Below are positions 36,738-48,690 of a stretch of 64,000 bases of DNA, in pieces. The position numbers were made by a program, and so were the translations under genes. Location: assembly GCF_026745355.1 (NCBI RefSeq), contig NC_079209.1:18815487-18879486 (forward strand), in the 5' to 3' direction. The notes beneath the pieces are model-generated. The model had not been told where the DNA came from and searched no databases. It saw only the letters and a program-made list of their open reading frames with translations. This stretch comes from Beta vulgaris subsp. vulgaris. Lineage: Eukaryota > Streptophyta > Magnoliopsida > Caryophyllales > Amaranthaceae. The first letter of the stretch is position 1. Every line of letters starts with the position of its first letter.

Positions 36738-38111
36738 CGTTATAACTTCTCTCTCTACACTAACAAAAACCCTTTGCCTTCTCTCTACCAAAAAAACCTC
36801 TAAACCCTAGAACTCGCCGGAGATCCGGCGCTGCGCAGGTCTCCGGCGGGTCTTCGGCGAGTCCGTTTTGTGTTCGTTTCGTGTTTTTTTTTGTTTTCGT
36901 CGCCTTTTCAGTCGTTCCTCCATCGGGCTTTCTGGTCTTTTGCCCCCTTCGTCGTTTCCCTCCGTTTGTCCCCGGTTTTCGGCTCTTTCGGTTGTCGCTG
37001 CTCCTCCTCGGTTTCCGGTCGTAGTGTTTCGTCCTGGGCATTCTTCACTTCAAGTTTTCCATGATCCAGTTGTGGTACCACCATCTCCACAGCCCCACCG
37101 TTAAAGTTTGGGATTTCCCTTCCCCTCCCCCCAAGTGTTGTGTCAGGTAAAATCAGTTTCGTTGTTGGGCATCCCCTCCCCCTTTCCCCCCTTAGTATTG
37201 TGTAGGCAGTGAGTCTAGTTGCAGGGCTTCCCCCCCCCCCCCCCTTTAGTGTTTCTCACGGTGGTTGGTTTCCCCTCCCCCCTTAGTGTTGTGTCGGTTG
37301 TTTCTCAAGGTGGTGGTGCCTTTAGCCCCCTTCCCCCGTTGTTTCTCTACCTCTTAGAAGTGCGTCCTCTTTACCCACGTTAAGTTTTAGTTAACTGCTC
37401 CCGTTGTCGAGGTTTTTTTGGTTAGATTAGTATGGTGGTGTTGCTTATTATGCTGGTGGTATTTGTTACATCAATATGTTTCTGTAGTTGGATAGGATTT
37501 GCGTGGCAAGCGATTTCATGTTTGGGGTTTGTTTTATCCGATTTTAATAATCGGGCGGTTCTTCGAAATCTAACCTTGGCTGGATTTTATTCTCGCTTAG
37601 TAATGATTTCATTTATCATTGCCTTGACAAAACGAAATCTGAAGGCGGCCCCCCAATTTATCGATTGGGGTTTCAGCGCGTCAACTTATTTGAGCTTCTC
37701 CTCAAAGGAGAAGCCTGCAATACCCCTTCAAACGGGTATTAAGTCACACAAGCATGTGACTCTTTCCACAAACTGGACCATCGAATTCCAGGTGATAGAA
37801 GGTCACTGGCATTGGTCTTGTTGCGAGTTCATAATCTCGCTGGTGCCTAGTTACCCCGCTCGTGAAATCAGCTCTCTCCTCCTACTCCTTTTATCCGGCA
37901 TCTGGCGCTTGTCATCCACCAGAAGCAGCATTCTTCACCAGATCGAGCAGCTTTTTTATTAGTTTATGTTATTTATGTTTTTGCAGTTGTTGTGTAAGAG
38001 CGCGTTCAGCTCAATTTAGTTTTTTATGTTCATTTGGTTGTTTTTAGCATTATGATGTAATTTCGTTTTTCATTAATGCACAATTCCTTCGATGTAAAAA
38101 AAAAAAAAAAG
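36738..38111 (+). mobile_element. Non-LTR retroelement copy 2, likely full length
   Basis: It is bounded by a possible AAGGTCTT target duplication and ends with an A-run (38,097-38,110). The 5' part is GC-rich with strong stems (CGCCGGAGATCCGGCG near 36,820) and a pyrimidine-rich imperfect minisatellite of about 65-70 bp (37,110-37,340) repeating TTCCCCTCCCCCCTTAGTG-like and TTGTGTCGG-like pieces. The 3' 450 bp aligns in block order with 8,560-9,138 and keeps stems CCGATT/AATCGG (37,538-37,554), GCTTCTCCT/AGGAGAAGC (37,694-37,714), AATACCC/GGGTATT (37,719-37,740), AGTCACA/TGTGACT (37,742-37,761) and GCGAG/CTCGC (37,823-37,840). The 176-codon frame 37,432-37,962 is not conserved in copy 1, so it is probably not coding. 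It resembles a non-autonomous LINE derivative. Confidence 0.7.
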
Positions 38112-39156
38112 GTCTTTTAATTGTTTGAGTTATGATCAATTGTCCTTAAGTAGAAAAGTACATCATCAGTATAGAATATTTATTTTTTGAGAGGTAGTAT
38201 ATAATATTTCTGTCAATTTTTCTTATTTATTTCTGTCAATTTTCCCTATTCATAATCCTATATCATTTATTATCCACTTAATTTTAGGTCAGGCATTCTT
38301 AACGCCGAAAAGCATTACCTTTCGATCTATTGTATAAACCACACTGTAAACAATATTTTCTATAGACGTGGTGGTTTGATCTCAATTCGCCAAAACCTAA
38401 ATTACTCCACCCCTTTGGCTGGGAGTATTTTCAAGATGTGCGACCTCTTGGAAAGTTTTCAAGGGTGTGCATACATCAATAGGATCAATATAGAAGGACG
38501 TATGTTGGTCAATAGGGCTAGTCGCTAACTAGCTATACTAGATGTGCATTTGATAACAACTCGGAGCCCGTAAAGGGTCCAGGTCTTACAAATTAACCTT
38601 GCAATAGTAAGTTGAGACTGTGTATAAGATTTTAGGTTAGTCTCCAGCAAGGGAAGATCTTCGGGCTAGATCACCAGGTCATGCAAGTGAATATATCGAT
38701 CAGTCACCAAGAATAACAAGGACGTCGCATTCCTCAATTGGGGTGTATGTCATACCCTATGATTGCTTTAAGGATTTGGGTATATACTATTTATATCAAC
38801 AATCCTACCTTTTTTAGAACTTAAATGCCATGTTAATAGAAAGTAAAATGTGAATTTGAGAGTGATATTGGGATGGATGATCTCATGAACAAATTTCCAA
38901 GAAGCACATAAGAGTGAGGACACATTGAGCCGCAAGGACTTGTCTTAGTCTATGTGGCTAATTGTCGATCCAAGATGTGTGTTTAGTGATAACTCGAAGC
39001 CCTTTAAGGGGTCAAATAATAGGGATATGTTCAGAAAGGTAACTTTGAGTGAACCACTAGGATTTACACGAAAATATCATCATTTTGGGTTTGAAAAATT
39101 GCGTTATAAGTTGGTTAACGCCTTAACTACCTTGAAGTTCAAAAGGTACCCTATGC
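38112..39156. other. Unassigned stretch, possibly an eroded retroelement
   Basis: It is less AT-rich than its neighbours, with broken frames (a 90-codon open frame at 38,952-39,224). Similar phrases occur twice (CTAATTGTCGATCC.. and ACTAGATGTGCATTTGATAA; 'ataactcg(g/a)agcc' near 38,558 and 38,988). I do not recognise a domain. Confidence 0.3.
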
Positions 39157-39473
39157 TAGCGGTGTTTACGACCAGAGCCGACCCCGAGCAACTTAAGTCG
39201 AGTCTCGAGCTTTTTCGAGTTTAAATTTTTTAATACATATATTCTATAAATAAGTTTAGACCACTTACTTTGAGTTTTTCACAAGTACTATTGTGCACAT
39301 TTTAAGTATAACTTTTAATTTAATTTCTATAATATATGAAAAATAATATAGCTAAAACATATTTCGAGCATGCTCACGAACTTTTTGAATTGAACTTTGT
39401 TATGCTCGTCTTCAGAAAATATCGAGCCGAACTCGAATAATTTGTGAGCCAACTAGGCTCACGAACACCCCTA
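39157..39473. mobile_element. Degenerate foldback MITE
   Basis: The left GGTGTTTACGACCAGAGCC is roughly complementary to the right GGCTCACGAACACCCC. Interior pairing (GTCGAGTCTCGAGC against GAGCCGAACTCG) supports a foldback element of about 317 bp. Boundaries approximate. Confidence 0.45.
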
Positions 39474-40435
39474 CTACCTACTATTTAAAAAGAGATGCTG
39501 ATTTTTGTTGGACAAGAGAGAAAGTTTAATAGCCCTGCCTAACTTTAGGTGGGGGTATTCAAGAAAGCCTTGAGGGAGAGAAATATGCCCTCCCTATTTG
39601 AAGAAGTAGAAGGCTCCTGAGTTTATAATTCTAGAGCAACGAAGTGTGACGATAAAGGAATACTATCAAAATGTTACTCCATAAACTAACTGGTGAGATT
39701 TGTCTCGAAATTAACCACACTGAAATTTTCCCAATAATGGGGTCTTGGGCGTGTTTTGAGTGTAATTTTCATGGAAACACTCTGAAAAGTGTCTTTTGTA
39801 GGAGATATCATTAGGAGAAAAGAAAAATGACTCTCCATTGTCCCAATTAATCAGTTAGTTACTAGAGATGGAAATGGATGATGGATCATCCATCATCCGC
39901 TTAACCCGTTTTTATTAAGCAGGTAAAAACCCAAAATAATCGGATGAAAAACGGGTGGTGGGTGATGGATGCGGATGAGATTTTTTTCATATGTCACCCG
40001 ATTCATCACCCGCTAAATACTCACCCATCATCTATATTATCAATTGTACATGTTTATTTACTTACTTTATTTAATTTTTAGTTGAAATTTTTAATTAAAT
40101 ATGTATCTTATGGCATAATTTTTCATAAAAATTATTAGATATCCCGCACCCGATAATCCCCGACCCACATGTTCACCCAACGGATGACAGGTGGATGGAT
40201 GCGGGTGATGGCTTATGCAGGTGATAGATGGATGCGGGTGGATCTGAGAGGATGGATGCGGGTGAAGCTCCATCGGCCCCGAACTCGATCCTTTTTCACT
40301 CCTATTGGTTACTACATGACATAAAGGATTGGGTTTCATTAATTGAAAAGGGGACCCTTATATAGTAAAGTATAAAATGAGGAACTGTTTAATTAAGGAG
40401 CTTTACTGTTGTTGGGTGTCTTAGAATATGTACAA
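39474..40435. other. Dispersed repeat with a GGATGCGGGTGA-rich block
   Basis: No gene. 39,680-39,860 and 40,330-40,435 share wording with 41,582-41,730, 43,060-43,240 and 44,272-44,700 (for example 'gaggagatacc', 'tgactctccattg', 'ttatatagt'), so an unnamed repeat family runs through this region. 39,865-40,300 is a separate block rich in GGATGGATGCGGGTGA and CCCATCA-type phrases, probably a foldback element. Confidence 0.45.
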
Positions 40436-41581
40436 CTAGAATTTTTTGCACGCGATGAGTGCTTGATTTTTTTTTCGAACAGAAACTTAATTTTCTTCGG
40501 TATAAGAGTCAAAATTTGAACATTAGACATACGAAGTATAATTGTTCTTAGTTGCAAAATTTGATTGGTTTAGTTTCTTTCACTTAAGTCTCTCACCATT
40601 CTTTTTTTTTTACTTTTCAAAGTTAAATTCTATGAATAAAATAGAATTTTTTTTTGAATTTGTTTATGATTTCTAACATTATAATTTTTTTGTTGATTTT
40701 TGAATTAAGTACAATACTTCATAAATTGTAAAGAAAGTAGACACTTTGCTTTCAAGTCAATTTTTTCATAGGTTGTAGTTTGTAAGTGAATTTTAAAGTT
40801 TCTGTAAAGTTTTCTCATTTTTGTGATTTGCATAACAATATGCAATTTTATGATTTTAGTTGACTTGTGAGTGATTATTATAATTATATTTTTGATATTT
40901 TTGTTTGAAGTCCCTTTTGATTTATAAGTGAATTTGTAATTTAGAATGGAAAGGGGATAAAATAGTCTCTTCATACGGGGACACCACAGCTCCCCCCTTC
41001 CCTTATATAATAGAGATGTATTGTACTTTAATTCTTGAATGATATTTTATATAAACCTTTTTACTTTGATAATTTATCGCTATTACATAATAGAAAAAAA
41101 TACGTCCAAATATATGTAAAAGTTTCATTATATATAGGAAACTATAAAAAAAGTAAATAATTTTTTTCCTTGTCTAATTTCTAAATTCTGATGTCACTAC
41201 AAATACACCTCTATTTTTTATCATGACCGACCATTAATTGTGAATGTTTCTTGAGAATAGTGAGTTGTAAGTAAATTTTTGTAAATGTTTTTGTATGTAT
41301 TGACGTTCTAGGTTATTAGTTTTAGTTTGCATATTAATTTTAAGTTTTATAAAGTTTCCTGATTATTTGAGTGTTTTGCGTGATTTATATAACGTGATTT
41401 TCTCAATTGTATGGGTGTTTTGTAAAGTTTATTCTTTTAAGTGATTTGTGAGTGAGTGTTGTAAATTTATTTTCGGTATTTTGATTTTGACATTCCTTTT
41501 ATAATTTAGAAAGAGAAAGGGGAAAAATAGGCGTTTCAAAAGAGGACATCATTGCTCCCCCCTTCCCTTATATAATAGAGA
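40436..41581 (-). mobile_element. Non-autonomous Helitron, copy 2
   Basis: Same family as copy 1. On the + strand it begins CTAGAATTTTTTGCACGCGA and ends CCCTTATATAATAGAGA, between A and T. The internal second 5' terminus ends at about 41,016. The minus-strand 3' hairpin has one mismatch. No coding; the 89-codon frame at 40,705-40,974 is compositional. Confidence 0.85.
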
Positions 41582-41730
41582 TGAGTTTCTCCAACTAGTT
41601 CTTCAATGGAGAGCTACCTCTTATCCAACAATGAGGCTCTTGAGTGTGTTTTATGTGTATCCATACACCTTGCAAAGTGTCTATGGGAGGAGATACCATT
41701 TGGATTAAAGGAGATATGACTCTCAAATAT

Positions 41731-41922
41731 GTGTTCTCCCCAGCTTATCTTCAGTTCAGTTCAGTTCAATTCAGTTCAACTCATACTCTGTTCAGTTCAG
41801 TTCAGCTCAGCTCAGTTCAACTCCATTCTTTTATAATCATTTTTTAAAATATTATTATTATGTTGGTCTAATTTATTTTACTAATTACTCTTATTATTAT
41901 TATTTATTTTATATCATTATTA

Positions 41923-41961
<39 letters not shown>

Positions 41962-42552
41962 TCTATATATTATTTTGTTTATTATAGCTTTATTCATTGT
42001 TATTACTATTATTATTAGAAGGAACATGGTTTAGGTCAAAAACACAAATAAACCCACGTTTTTTAGCCCATAAACCAATCAAATCGCGTCAAAACGATTT
42101 ATGATGCAATTTTGCACGGTGCGACCCAATCATTAATTTTATTACTAAATATTATTATATTATTAAATCTAATTATTAAAATAGTAATATTAATTTACTT
42201 CTTATATATTGTTGTTATTATATAATTATCATCAAGTATTAATATATTAATACAAATAATATAAAATAATTATTATTAATTATCATTATTATCATTAATT
42301 ATTTTTATTTTTATTATTAATTTATGATTATCAATATTATTTATTCATAACTATCATTTAAATAATAACCAAAATACTATTATTATTCATTATTATTACT
42401 TATCATTATAATTATTATTTAATATTCATATTATTATTGTTTAAATATTATTTATATATTTATTACATTCAATTTAATGCAATTCAATTCAGTTCAGTTC
42501 AGTTCAATTCAGTTCAGTTTAGCTGTTTTATACCGAAGAGAACAGACCCTTA
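41731..42552. mobile_element. Possible MITE with GTTCA-repeat ends and (ATT)n core
   Basis: Both ends carry runs of CAGTTCAGTTCAGTTCAATT, the left at 41,755-41,822 and the right at 42,483-42,520. Outer sequences TGTTCTCCCC and GAAGAGAACAGACCC are weakly complementary. The core is a long (ATT)n-type AT-rich tract. Element nature is inferred; the repeats themselves are plain. Confidence 0.45.
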
Positions 42553-42594
42553 ATGATGTTTTTCTAAAAGTTAAAAAGAAGATGGTAATAATTA

Positions 42595-42840
42595 CTCCCT
42601 CCTTTTCCTAAAGATCTTCCCTCTTTTCCCCTTTTTACCCTCTCATGTCTCTATCATATGGTCCACCATTACATTATTAGTTCAATTTTACTCCCTTTCT
42701 CTCTCCTACTTTAACCTCTTTTCATTTGTTTATTTATCTTAACCCCTTTCTCTCTCCTACTTTACCCACCCCACACAAATTAGTTCTCATTGGTATCTGT
42801 CGTAACAATAACAATGAAGATCTTTAGGAAACGGATGTAG
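42595..42840. mobile_element. Stowaway-like MITE (246 bp)
   Basis: Ends CTCCCTCCTTTTCCTAAAG and CTTTAGGAAACGGATGTAG are inverted repeats, with TA at 42,593-42,594 and 42,841-42,842. It is the complete relative of the truncated copy at 21,546. Confidence 0.85.
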
Positions 42841-42842
42841 TA

Positions 42843-43188
42843 CTATCATAACAAATATATTTTTTTTTAATATAAAATAAACCTAATATTGGATATATAT
42901 CATACACAAAATCTACTATATTTTTGCAATTTATGTAATTAAATATTAGCATTTAAAATTATTTTTTTTTTTAAATTCTACATTACATAAATTATGAAAA
43001 AGATTAAGTATTTTGTAATTATATTTAATCTACATGAATAAATTTAATCATAACATGAAATTAGGTTCATTATTTGACATGGGAACCACTAAATAGTGAG
43101 AGCTCTTAAAAAACTTTACAGTAGTTGGGTTTTTTTGATATACTTCTTGAGAATAGCTTGAAAAGAGATAATAGATGAGAGGGAGAGG

Positions 43189-43219
<31 letters not shown>

Positions 43220-43240
43220 GAGAACTAGTTGGAGAGCCAT
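42843..43240. other. Non-coding repeat flank
   Basis: AT-rich. From 43,075 it is the same dispersed repeat seen at 44,510-44,700 ('aatagcttgaaaagaga'), ending in a (GA)n tract at about 43,180-43,218. Confidence 0.5.
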
Positions 43241-44271
43241 CATTAATAGAATAATTGTTTATTGCTGCTATTGAATTGCTGTTGTTTTACCCGTACGCAG
43301 CGATAAATTGAGTGAGAAATAAAAAAAAAGCGTGAAAAAACCTATTGTTCCTAGAAATTGCAGCAATAGAATAAATTATTCTTTTTATTTAATTTATTGT
43401 TGCGGTTTCTAGAAGAAACCGCAACAATAGCTTTTAGGATTAGCAACAAACTCTTACGCCTCTTTTTCCATCTCTTCAACCCTCATTTCCTTTTCTCTCA
43501 CATTTCTACCTTAACTCTCACTCCCTTATTATCCCTTTCACTACTCTACCTTCATCCCTCTCACACCTCTACTTTCTTCCCTCTCTTGATTCTACCTTCA
43601 TCACCAAGCATCGCCTGCGCCGGCATTTCCATAACTCGTCTCTCTCTCCTACCTGTTCCTTCACCCTTCCTTCGTTGAAGAAATCGAACTTCCTTAAAAG
43701 ATTAAAAGCGAGTAGTTCGTACTTGTATGATTTGTCGTCTTCATTTTATTGTTTCATTTCTTGCCTTCTTTGCATCAAACTCTTTGGTTTTGTTTGATAT
43801 CGGGTCCTTATCTCATCATAAGAAAAAAGCCTTGAATTTCTCATCCTCATGTTCGCTCTCAACAGGATTTATATCACGCCACTTGGTCATTTCATGGAGA
43901 AGTATCATCGTCGCCGCCGCGGTAGGTTTGTTGTTTCGCGGATCTGGTGGGCTTGTGTTCAAGTGTACCTTCATCATCAACTTTCATTGTTATAATAATT
44001 CGAATTTCCTTAGTTATTTTTAGTTTTTTTGGTTTATCCGCATCTTTTGTTCGAATTTCTCGTGTGATTTTCTGGTTTGATGTATTTTTTTTGACGTGTA
44101 TCTATTGCTATGGGTTTTGGCAAAAACCGAAAACAATAGGTGAATTTATTGTTGTGGCTTAAAACCGCGGCAAGACATTTAGCTATTGCGACGTCCTGAT
44201 TTGCGGCAGTGCGAAAGCCGCAACAATATACTACTTAGAAACCGCAGTAATACACAATTATTCTACTAGTG
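43241..44271. mobile_element. Non-autonomous CACTA transposon (1,031 bp)
   Basis: The right end ATTATTCTACTAGTG (to 44,271) is the complement of a CACTAGTAGAATAAT terminus. The left end CATTAATAGAATAATTG is the same with two changes. CAT flanks both sides. Subterminal repeats are AACCGCAACAAT variants, including a perfect 15-bp-stem hairpin ATTGTTGCGGTTTCT/AGAAACCGCAACAAT at 43,396-43,428. The interior 43,450-44,100 is pyrimidine-rich and could be captured host sequence; frames of 71-98 codons show no known domain. Confidence 0.8.
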
Positions 44272-46083
44272 CATATACCAATGAGGCTCTTGGAAGCTAG
44301 GCCTCCCAACTAGCTTTCCACGGAGAGAGAAATTGGAGAGCTACTTCTTACCCTACAATGGAGCTCTTGGGTGTATATCGATAGAGACACTTTGAAATGT
44401 GTCTCTTTGAGGAGATACCTTTTGGGAGAAATGGAAGTGACTCTCCATTGCCCCAACCAATTAATTGGTAACACATGGCACAAAGCATGAACTAATTTCA
44501 TTGATTGGCACGGGGATCATTATATAGTGAAACATACAATGGAAAGCTTTATAGTTGTTGGTGTTTCTTAGATATAATTTTTGAGAGTAGCTTGAAGAGA
44601 GAGAGAATAGTAAAGAATTTTTTTGAGAGTTATTGCTGTTGTACATAGATATAGCTTTGAGAGTTGAGACTAGCTTAAAGAGATAATAGTGAAGAGTTTA
44701 TTGGAGAGTCATTAGCATTGTACATGCTCTAAGAGTCTAATGGGTTTTTATTTGAGTAGGATTTGACGCTAGACTAGCTTAACTAGATACCTTTGATTAT
44801 CTAGACATACTATTTGTAAAAGTGCGGAGAGTTGAAGAGGATAGTTTTGGTTTTGGAGATAAAGAATAAGAATAATAACGAGCAGCACTCCTAGAATTTT
44901 GATATGCGCAAATGCGCAATTAGGGAAATATACCATCACCAGCAAAACCTTAACATTATACAAGAAATTTGGTTTTAACCATGTTTGTTATATCATATTT
45001 TTTGTATAACTACTTTTTTTTTAATTATTTCTGATTTAACTACCTTTCTTGTTCCATAATTATTTGTTTTTATCCCACTTTTATTTTCCCCCTAATTACC
45101 CACATTTCCCTCTCGATTTTTCAGCATATCATCCTTATCATACGACTTCAAACACAATTTTGTCAATCTTTCTCTAAATCAATCTTTACAAAACTGCTTC
45201 AAGAGTTTAGGGTTATTGTTCATTGCAATTTTAAGAAAGTTTGCCAATTTTAGCAACTCAATGTAAAATTTAACTTCGTTTTCAAAGATAGGGTTCTTAA
45301 CAGATTGAGTCTTTAATCATCAAGCCTCAAACACAACTTTTTAATCTTTTTTCTTAACTAAGGGTAGGTTTTTTTAATTGCACTTCTAAGAAAGTTTGCA
45401 AATTTTAGCAACTCAAAGTAAAATTTAAGTTCCAATTTCGAAAGCTAATAAAGTTCTTAATAATTCGGGTCTTTTTTAAAATTAAAAGCTTTTCAATATC
45501 CTGGCTTCCAATACGAATTGAGGTAACATATTGAAGATTAATCATATTGAAACTTCAATTTTGCTCAATAACTGTTCAATTATGCATATTTTATTACCAA
45601 TTAGAAGCTTTATTTTTACAAATATCCCAATTGAAGAAAATGCGCAATTTTTTATAAACCATAATCCACAAAATTAAACACAGTAATCTTACATTTACTT
45701 CGTTGAAATTGGATGATTAGCTACCATCAAAATGAAACGACAATGCGCAATAAACTCTTAATTTACGCTTTTGGAGCTTGTTTGAAGATAATTTGGATAA
45801 GATTTGAGTGAAATGGTATTTCAAGAAGGAAGAACAAGGTATAAGTAGAAGTCTCGGCAAACTTTCTAAGAAAATGAGAAAAGTGTCATAAGTGGGTCAT
45901 AATAGATTTATGAATGAAATTCGTTAAAGGGTAGCAAACCAACAAGTCAATAACTTAAAAGGTAGTTATTTCAGAAATTGGGTATAAGAAAGGTAGTAAA
46001 AACAAAAAAAATTGTCAAACTAAAAATAAGAACTTCAATAGCCACATTGGTTCAATCAATTCGTAACCTAAGAAGATATATAC
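44272..46083. other. Repeat-derived non-coding stretch
   Basis: 44,272-44,700 continues the dispersed repeat interrupted by the CACTA. About 44,990-46,020 may be an old foldback element: left AACTACCTTTCTTG and right AAGAAAGGTAGTA, with a second AACTACC/GGTAGTT pair. No gene. Confidence 0.4.
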
Positions 46084-46203
46084 CCTGTTCTTTTGGATGT
46101 ATTTTCAGTTCATTAAGTTAAATTCAGTTCAGTTCAATTCAGTTTGTCTCTGCAATTCAGTTTCTCCATTTCAGTTCAATTTCTCCCATTTCAAAAGAAC
46201 AGG
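46084..46203. mobile_element. Small MITE (about 120 bp)
   Basis: Inverted ends CCTGTTCTTTTGGATG and CATTTCAAAAGAACAGG enclose AGTTCAATTCAGTT-type repeats resembling the ends of the 41,731 element. Target duplication not resolved. Confidence 0.6.
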
Positions 46204-46446
46204 ACCCTAATATAGAAACTGCCTAAACAACCACCATGGTAGAGACTATGAGGGGAATTTGGTCGAGCTTAGATGTTATGAAAAAATGGGACACACAATA
46301 TATAAGCATAACTCTAAGAATAAGGGCAACAATTACAATATAACTAGTTACAAACTTTCAAGGCTGGAATCTTTGTCAAAATTGGAAATATTCATGAATA
46401 AATCAAATTTAGCATTAAGATAGAAAGACACCAAACTTTAAATTTA

Positions 46447-47271
46447 GAGAAGGTATTGTGTCAGACCGTCCGACCATAATCTTTGGTCGGATGATTTTCA
46501 GTTGGTTTCAATTTTTTTTAGTTGATTTCAAATTCTTTTCAGTTGGTTTCAATTTTTGTTCAGTTGGTTTCAATTTTTTTTCAGTTGGTTTCAATTTTTT
46601 TTCAGTTGGTTTCAATTTTTTTTCAGTTGGTTTCAATTTTTGTTCAGTTGGTTTCAATTTTTTTTCAGTTGGTTTCAAATTTTTTTCAGTTGGTTTCCAT
46701 TTTTGTTTAGTTGGTTTCAAAAAAATTTCAGTTGGATGTCTTTTAAGTTCAATTACTTCTCTTATTGTTTCATTTACGTGTTTTATTCTAACTGAAAACA
46801 AAACTTGAGTAAATGAAATAAAATAAGTTCTAAATGAAAGCAAATTTACCCTTTCTTCAATACACAGTTCACAAGCTCTCTTTCTTCCTGGTTTTCCTCC
46901 AAGCCATATCCATCTTGCTTTACCATAATGTCATCCCTTCTTCCAGCAACAACATCATCAACAATAGGTGCAATGCTTTTTCGTTGATTTTCTCTACTTT
47001 TGCAACTCTTCTCTCTTCCAACTCTTCGATGTTTCTCTCTCCTTCATTTGTTTTTCTGGATTCCTCTAATTTTTTTGGTGTGCGATCTAATTCTCATCAT
47101 TTATGCTGTTTGTAATTTCGAGTTTCGGGGTTTGTTCGTTAACTCTTTTTCCTCTCAAGTCGTTAATAATGGTTTTGAAAACCTAGCTAGGCCAATAATG
47201 GTTTTGATGTATTGGGCTCAGCCCGTCTGACAGTAAACAATACGTCAGACGGTCTGACCCAATACTTTCAC
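46447..47271 (+). mobile_element. Mutator-like non-autonomous element, copy 1
   Basis: It is flanked by an exact 9-bp target duplication TTAAATTTA (46,438-46,446; 47,272-47,280). Ends: GAGAAGGTATTGTGTCAGAC and the complement of GTGAAAGTATTGGGTCAGAC. Each end contains its own small palindrome (CGTCCGACC/GGTCGGATG; CGTCTGAC/GTCAGACGG). Inside is a tandem array of about 22-bp units TTTCAGTTGGTTTCAATTTT (46,496-46,740) and a 46,850-47,150 stretch that may be captured sequence. It ends about 1 kb before the AG-like TATA box. ORFs in the array are repeat artefacts. Confidence 0.88.
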
Positions 47272-47280
47272 TTAAATTTA

Positions 47281-48253
47281 TAAACGATAAATTTTCTCTA
47301 TAAAACTAGTTTTTAGGTCGAGACTACTCCCCGGGTACACATATATTTATTCATTTATTAATGTTTTAGTTTAAAATGATTATACCAGTTACCAATTGGT
47401 TTAATGGTTAAGTATATAAACTTGAAATTTTGGGATCGAATATTATAGAAAATATTTAATAAATTTTTTTAGTAGTATATGGATCACATGGAGTAAAACA
47501 ATCTGAGAGAATACTCGAACTTCATGGCTGAAGGTAGAGGATGACCCTCACTTTATAACATGCTTTACATGACATATAAGAGATTTTGTGGATATAACTT
47601 ATAAGAATCGATACAAATATGTTACATCAACATATTTTTGATTAATTATTAGTTTGTCTACTATTGGTTAGTTGCACGCCAAACAGTAAAACACGAAACG
47701 AATTTAACCAAGAGTGTTAGTAGTATATCAGATCATCAAAACCCCATATTATAGAAAAAACACAAAAAATTGAAGTAGAAACCAGAAATAAAATGAGAAG
47801 TCCTATCACCTGTTCTTCACCACTCATTGATTGATAACATAAAAATAAAAATAGTGAGTAAAGTTTTCACAAGGCAGGAAGAGTGCGCAACCCTGAGCTG
47901 AACGTCTCATTCACCCCATTAATAATAGCTTTCAGAAGTCCTTTTCCCCTTTCTCTCTCCTAAATTCCTCTTCCCTCTCCTTTTTATTTTTTATTTTTTC
48001 AGTCACAAGAAAGATAAAAACTCAAGCTGTTAATGGAGTCTGAATATGTTAATTGATTTCCTTCTTTAGCCTTCTCTTTTTCAACCAAAACCGTCCAAAT
48101 AAAGATATTCCAATACCCTGTTTGTCTTCTTCAAATCCACTACTGTAATAATTTTTCTTTTATTTTTTTTAAAGTTTTTATTTATTTATTTTTTGTATTG
48201 TTTACTTTATGAAATTTAAAAATAAGTTGATATTTTAAATGGGTTTCTACTTT
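47281..48253 (+). promoter_or_regulatory. Upstream region of the AG-like gene
   Basis: AT-rich, no gene. About 47,385-47,460 reads like a worn tRNA-derived SINE ('ttggtttaatggttaag' then 'gggatcgaat'). From 47,900 to 48,000 it becomes C/T-rich with TCTCTCTCC, a common plant core-promoter-proximal feature. Specific transcription-factor sites cannot be assigned with confidence. Confidence 0.45.
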
Positions 48254-48261
48254 TATAAATA
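48254..48261 (+). promoter_or_regulatory. TATA box of the AG-like gene
   Basis: TATAAATA lies about 430 bp upstream of the ATG and about 60 bp before the presumed untranslated exon. A start near 48,285-48,290 would give the usual 25-35 bp spacing. Confidence 0.65.
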
Positions 48262-48286
48262 CCCACCTCTAAGGGCAAACTCACTT

Positions 48287-48419
48287 GTATTTTGTTTTCT
48301 TTCATTTCTTGTTGTTGCAGAAATTTAGGGAAGAAAAAAGAGAGAGACAAAACACCCAAAATTCAGAAACCTTTGCTTTTTTTCAACTTATTTCCTAATT
48401 TCTTCATTTTCTCAATCAG
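48287..48419 (+). other. 5' untranslated exon of the AG-like gene
   Basis: It runs from the presumed transcription start to a donor at CAATCAG|GTCAGT (intron starts 48,420). It contains a GA-rich AAAAAAGAGAGAGAC block. The acceptor is at TTTTTTCAG (48,677), leaving a 13-bp leader piece (48,678-48,690) before the ATG. A leader intron just before the MADS exon is known for AGAMOUS genes. The start coordinate is inferred. Confidence 0.6.
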
Positions 48420-48690
48420 GTCAGTTTAAGCTTGAAATATCAAGTTGATCAATATGAAATCTGTTCACAATTTTGTCTTTCCTTCAATTGAACATTAAAG
48501 CCAACAAATTAGTCTAATTGTAGCTTAGTTAAATAGTAATAAGATTAAGATATATGGCTAGGTTGGTCTAATGATAAACTAACAGTTATTTATCTTTTTG
48601 ATTCTTTATAATTTATATTATATGTGTGAAATTTTGTGTTAGTGACATGTTTGGTTTGTTGGTTACTTTTTTTTCAGAAAGCTAGGAAGC

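Noticed and set aside
37432..37962. 176-codon ORF in retroelement copy 2
   Set aside because: The frame is not kept in copy 1, no domain is recognisable, and the region is explained by conserved stem-loops.
43397..44162. Three overlapping ORFs of 71-98 codons inside a CACTA
   Set aside because: No domain, different frames, pyrimidine-rich composition; kept only as a possible captured fragment.
46458..46843. ORFs of 62-116 codons around the MULE array
   Set aside because: They are open only because a 22-bp tandem unit lacks stops; peptides are simple repeats.
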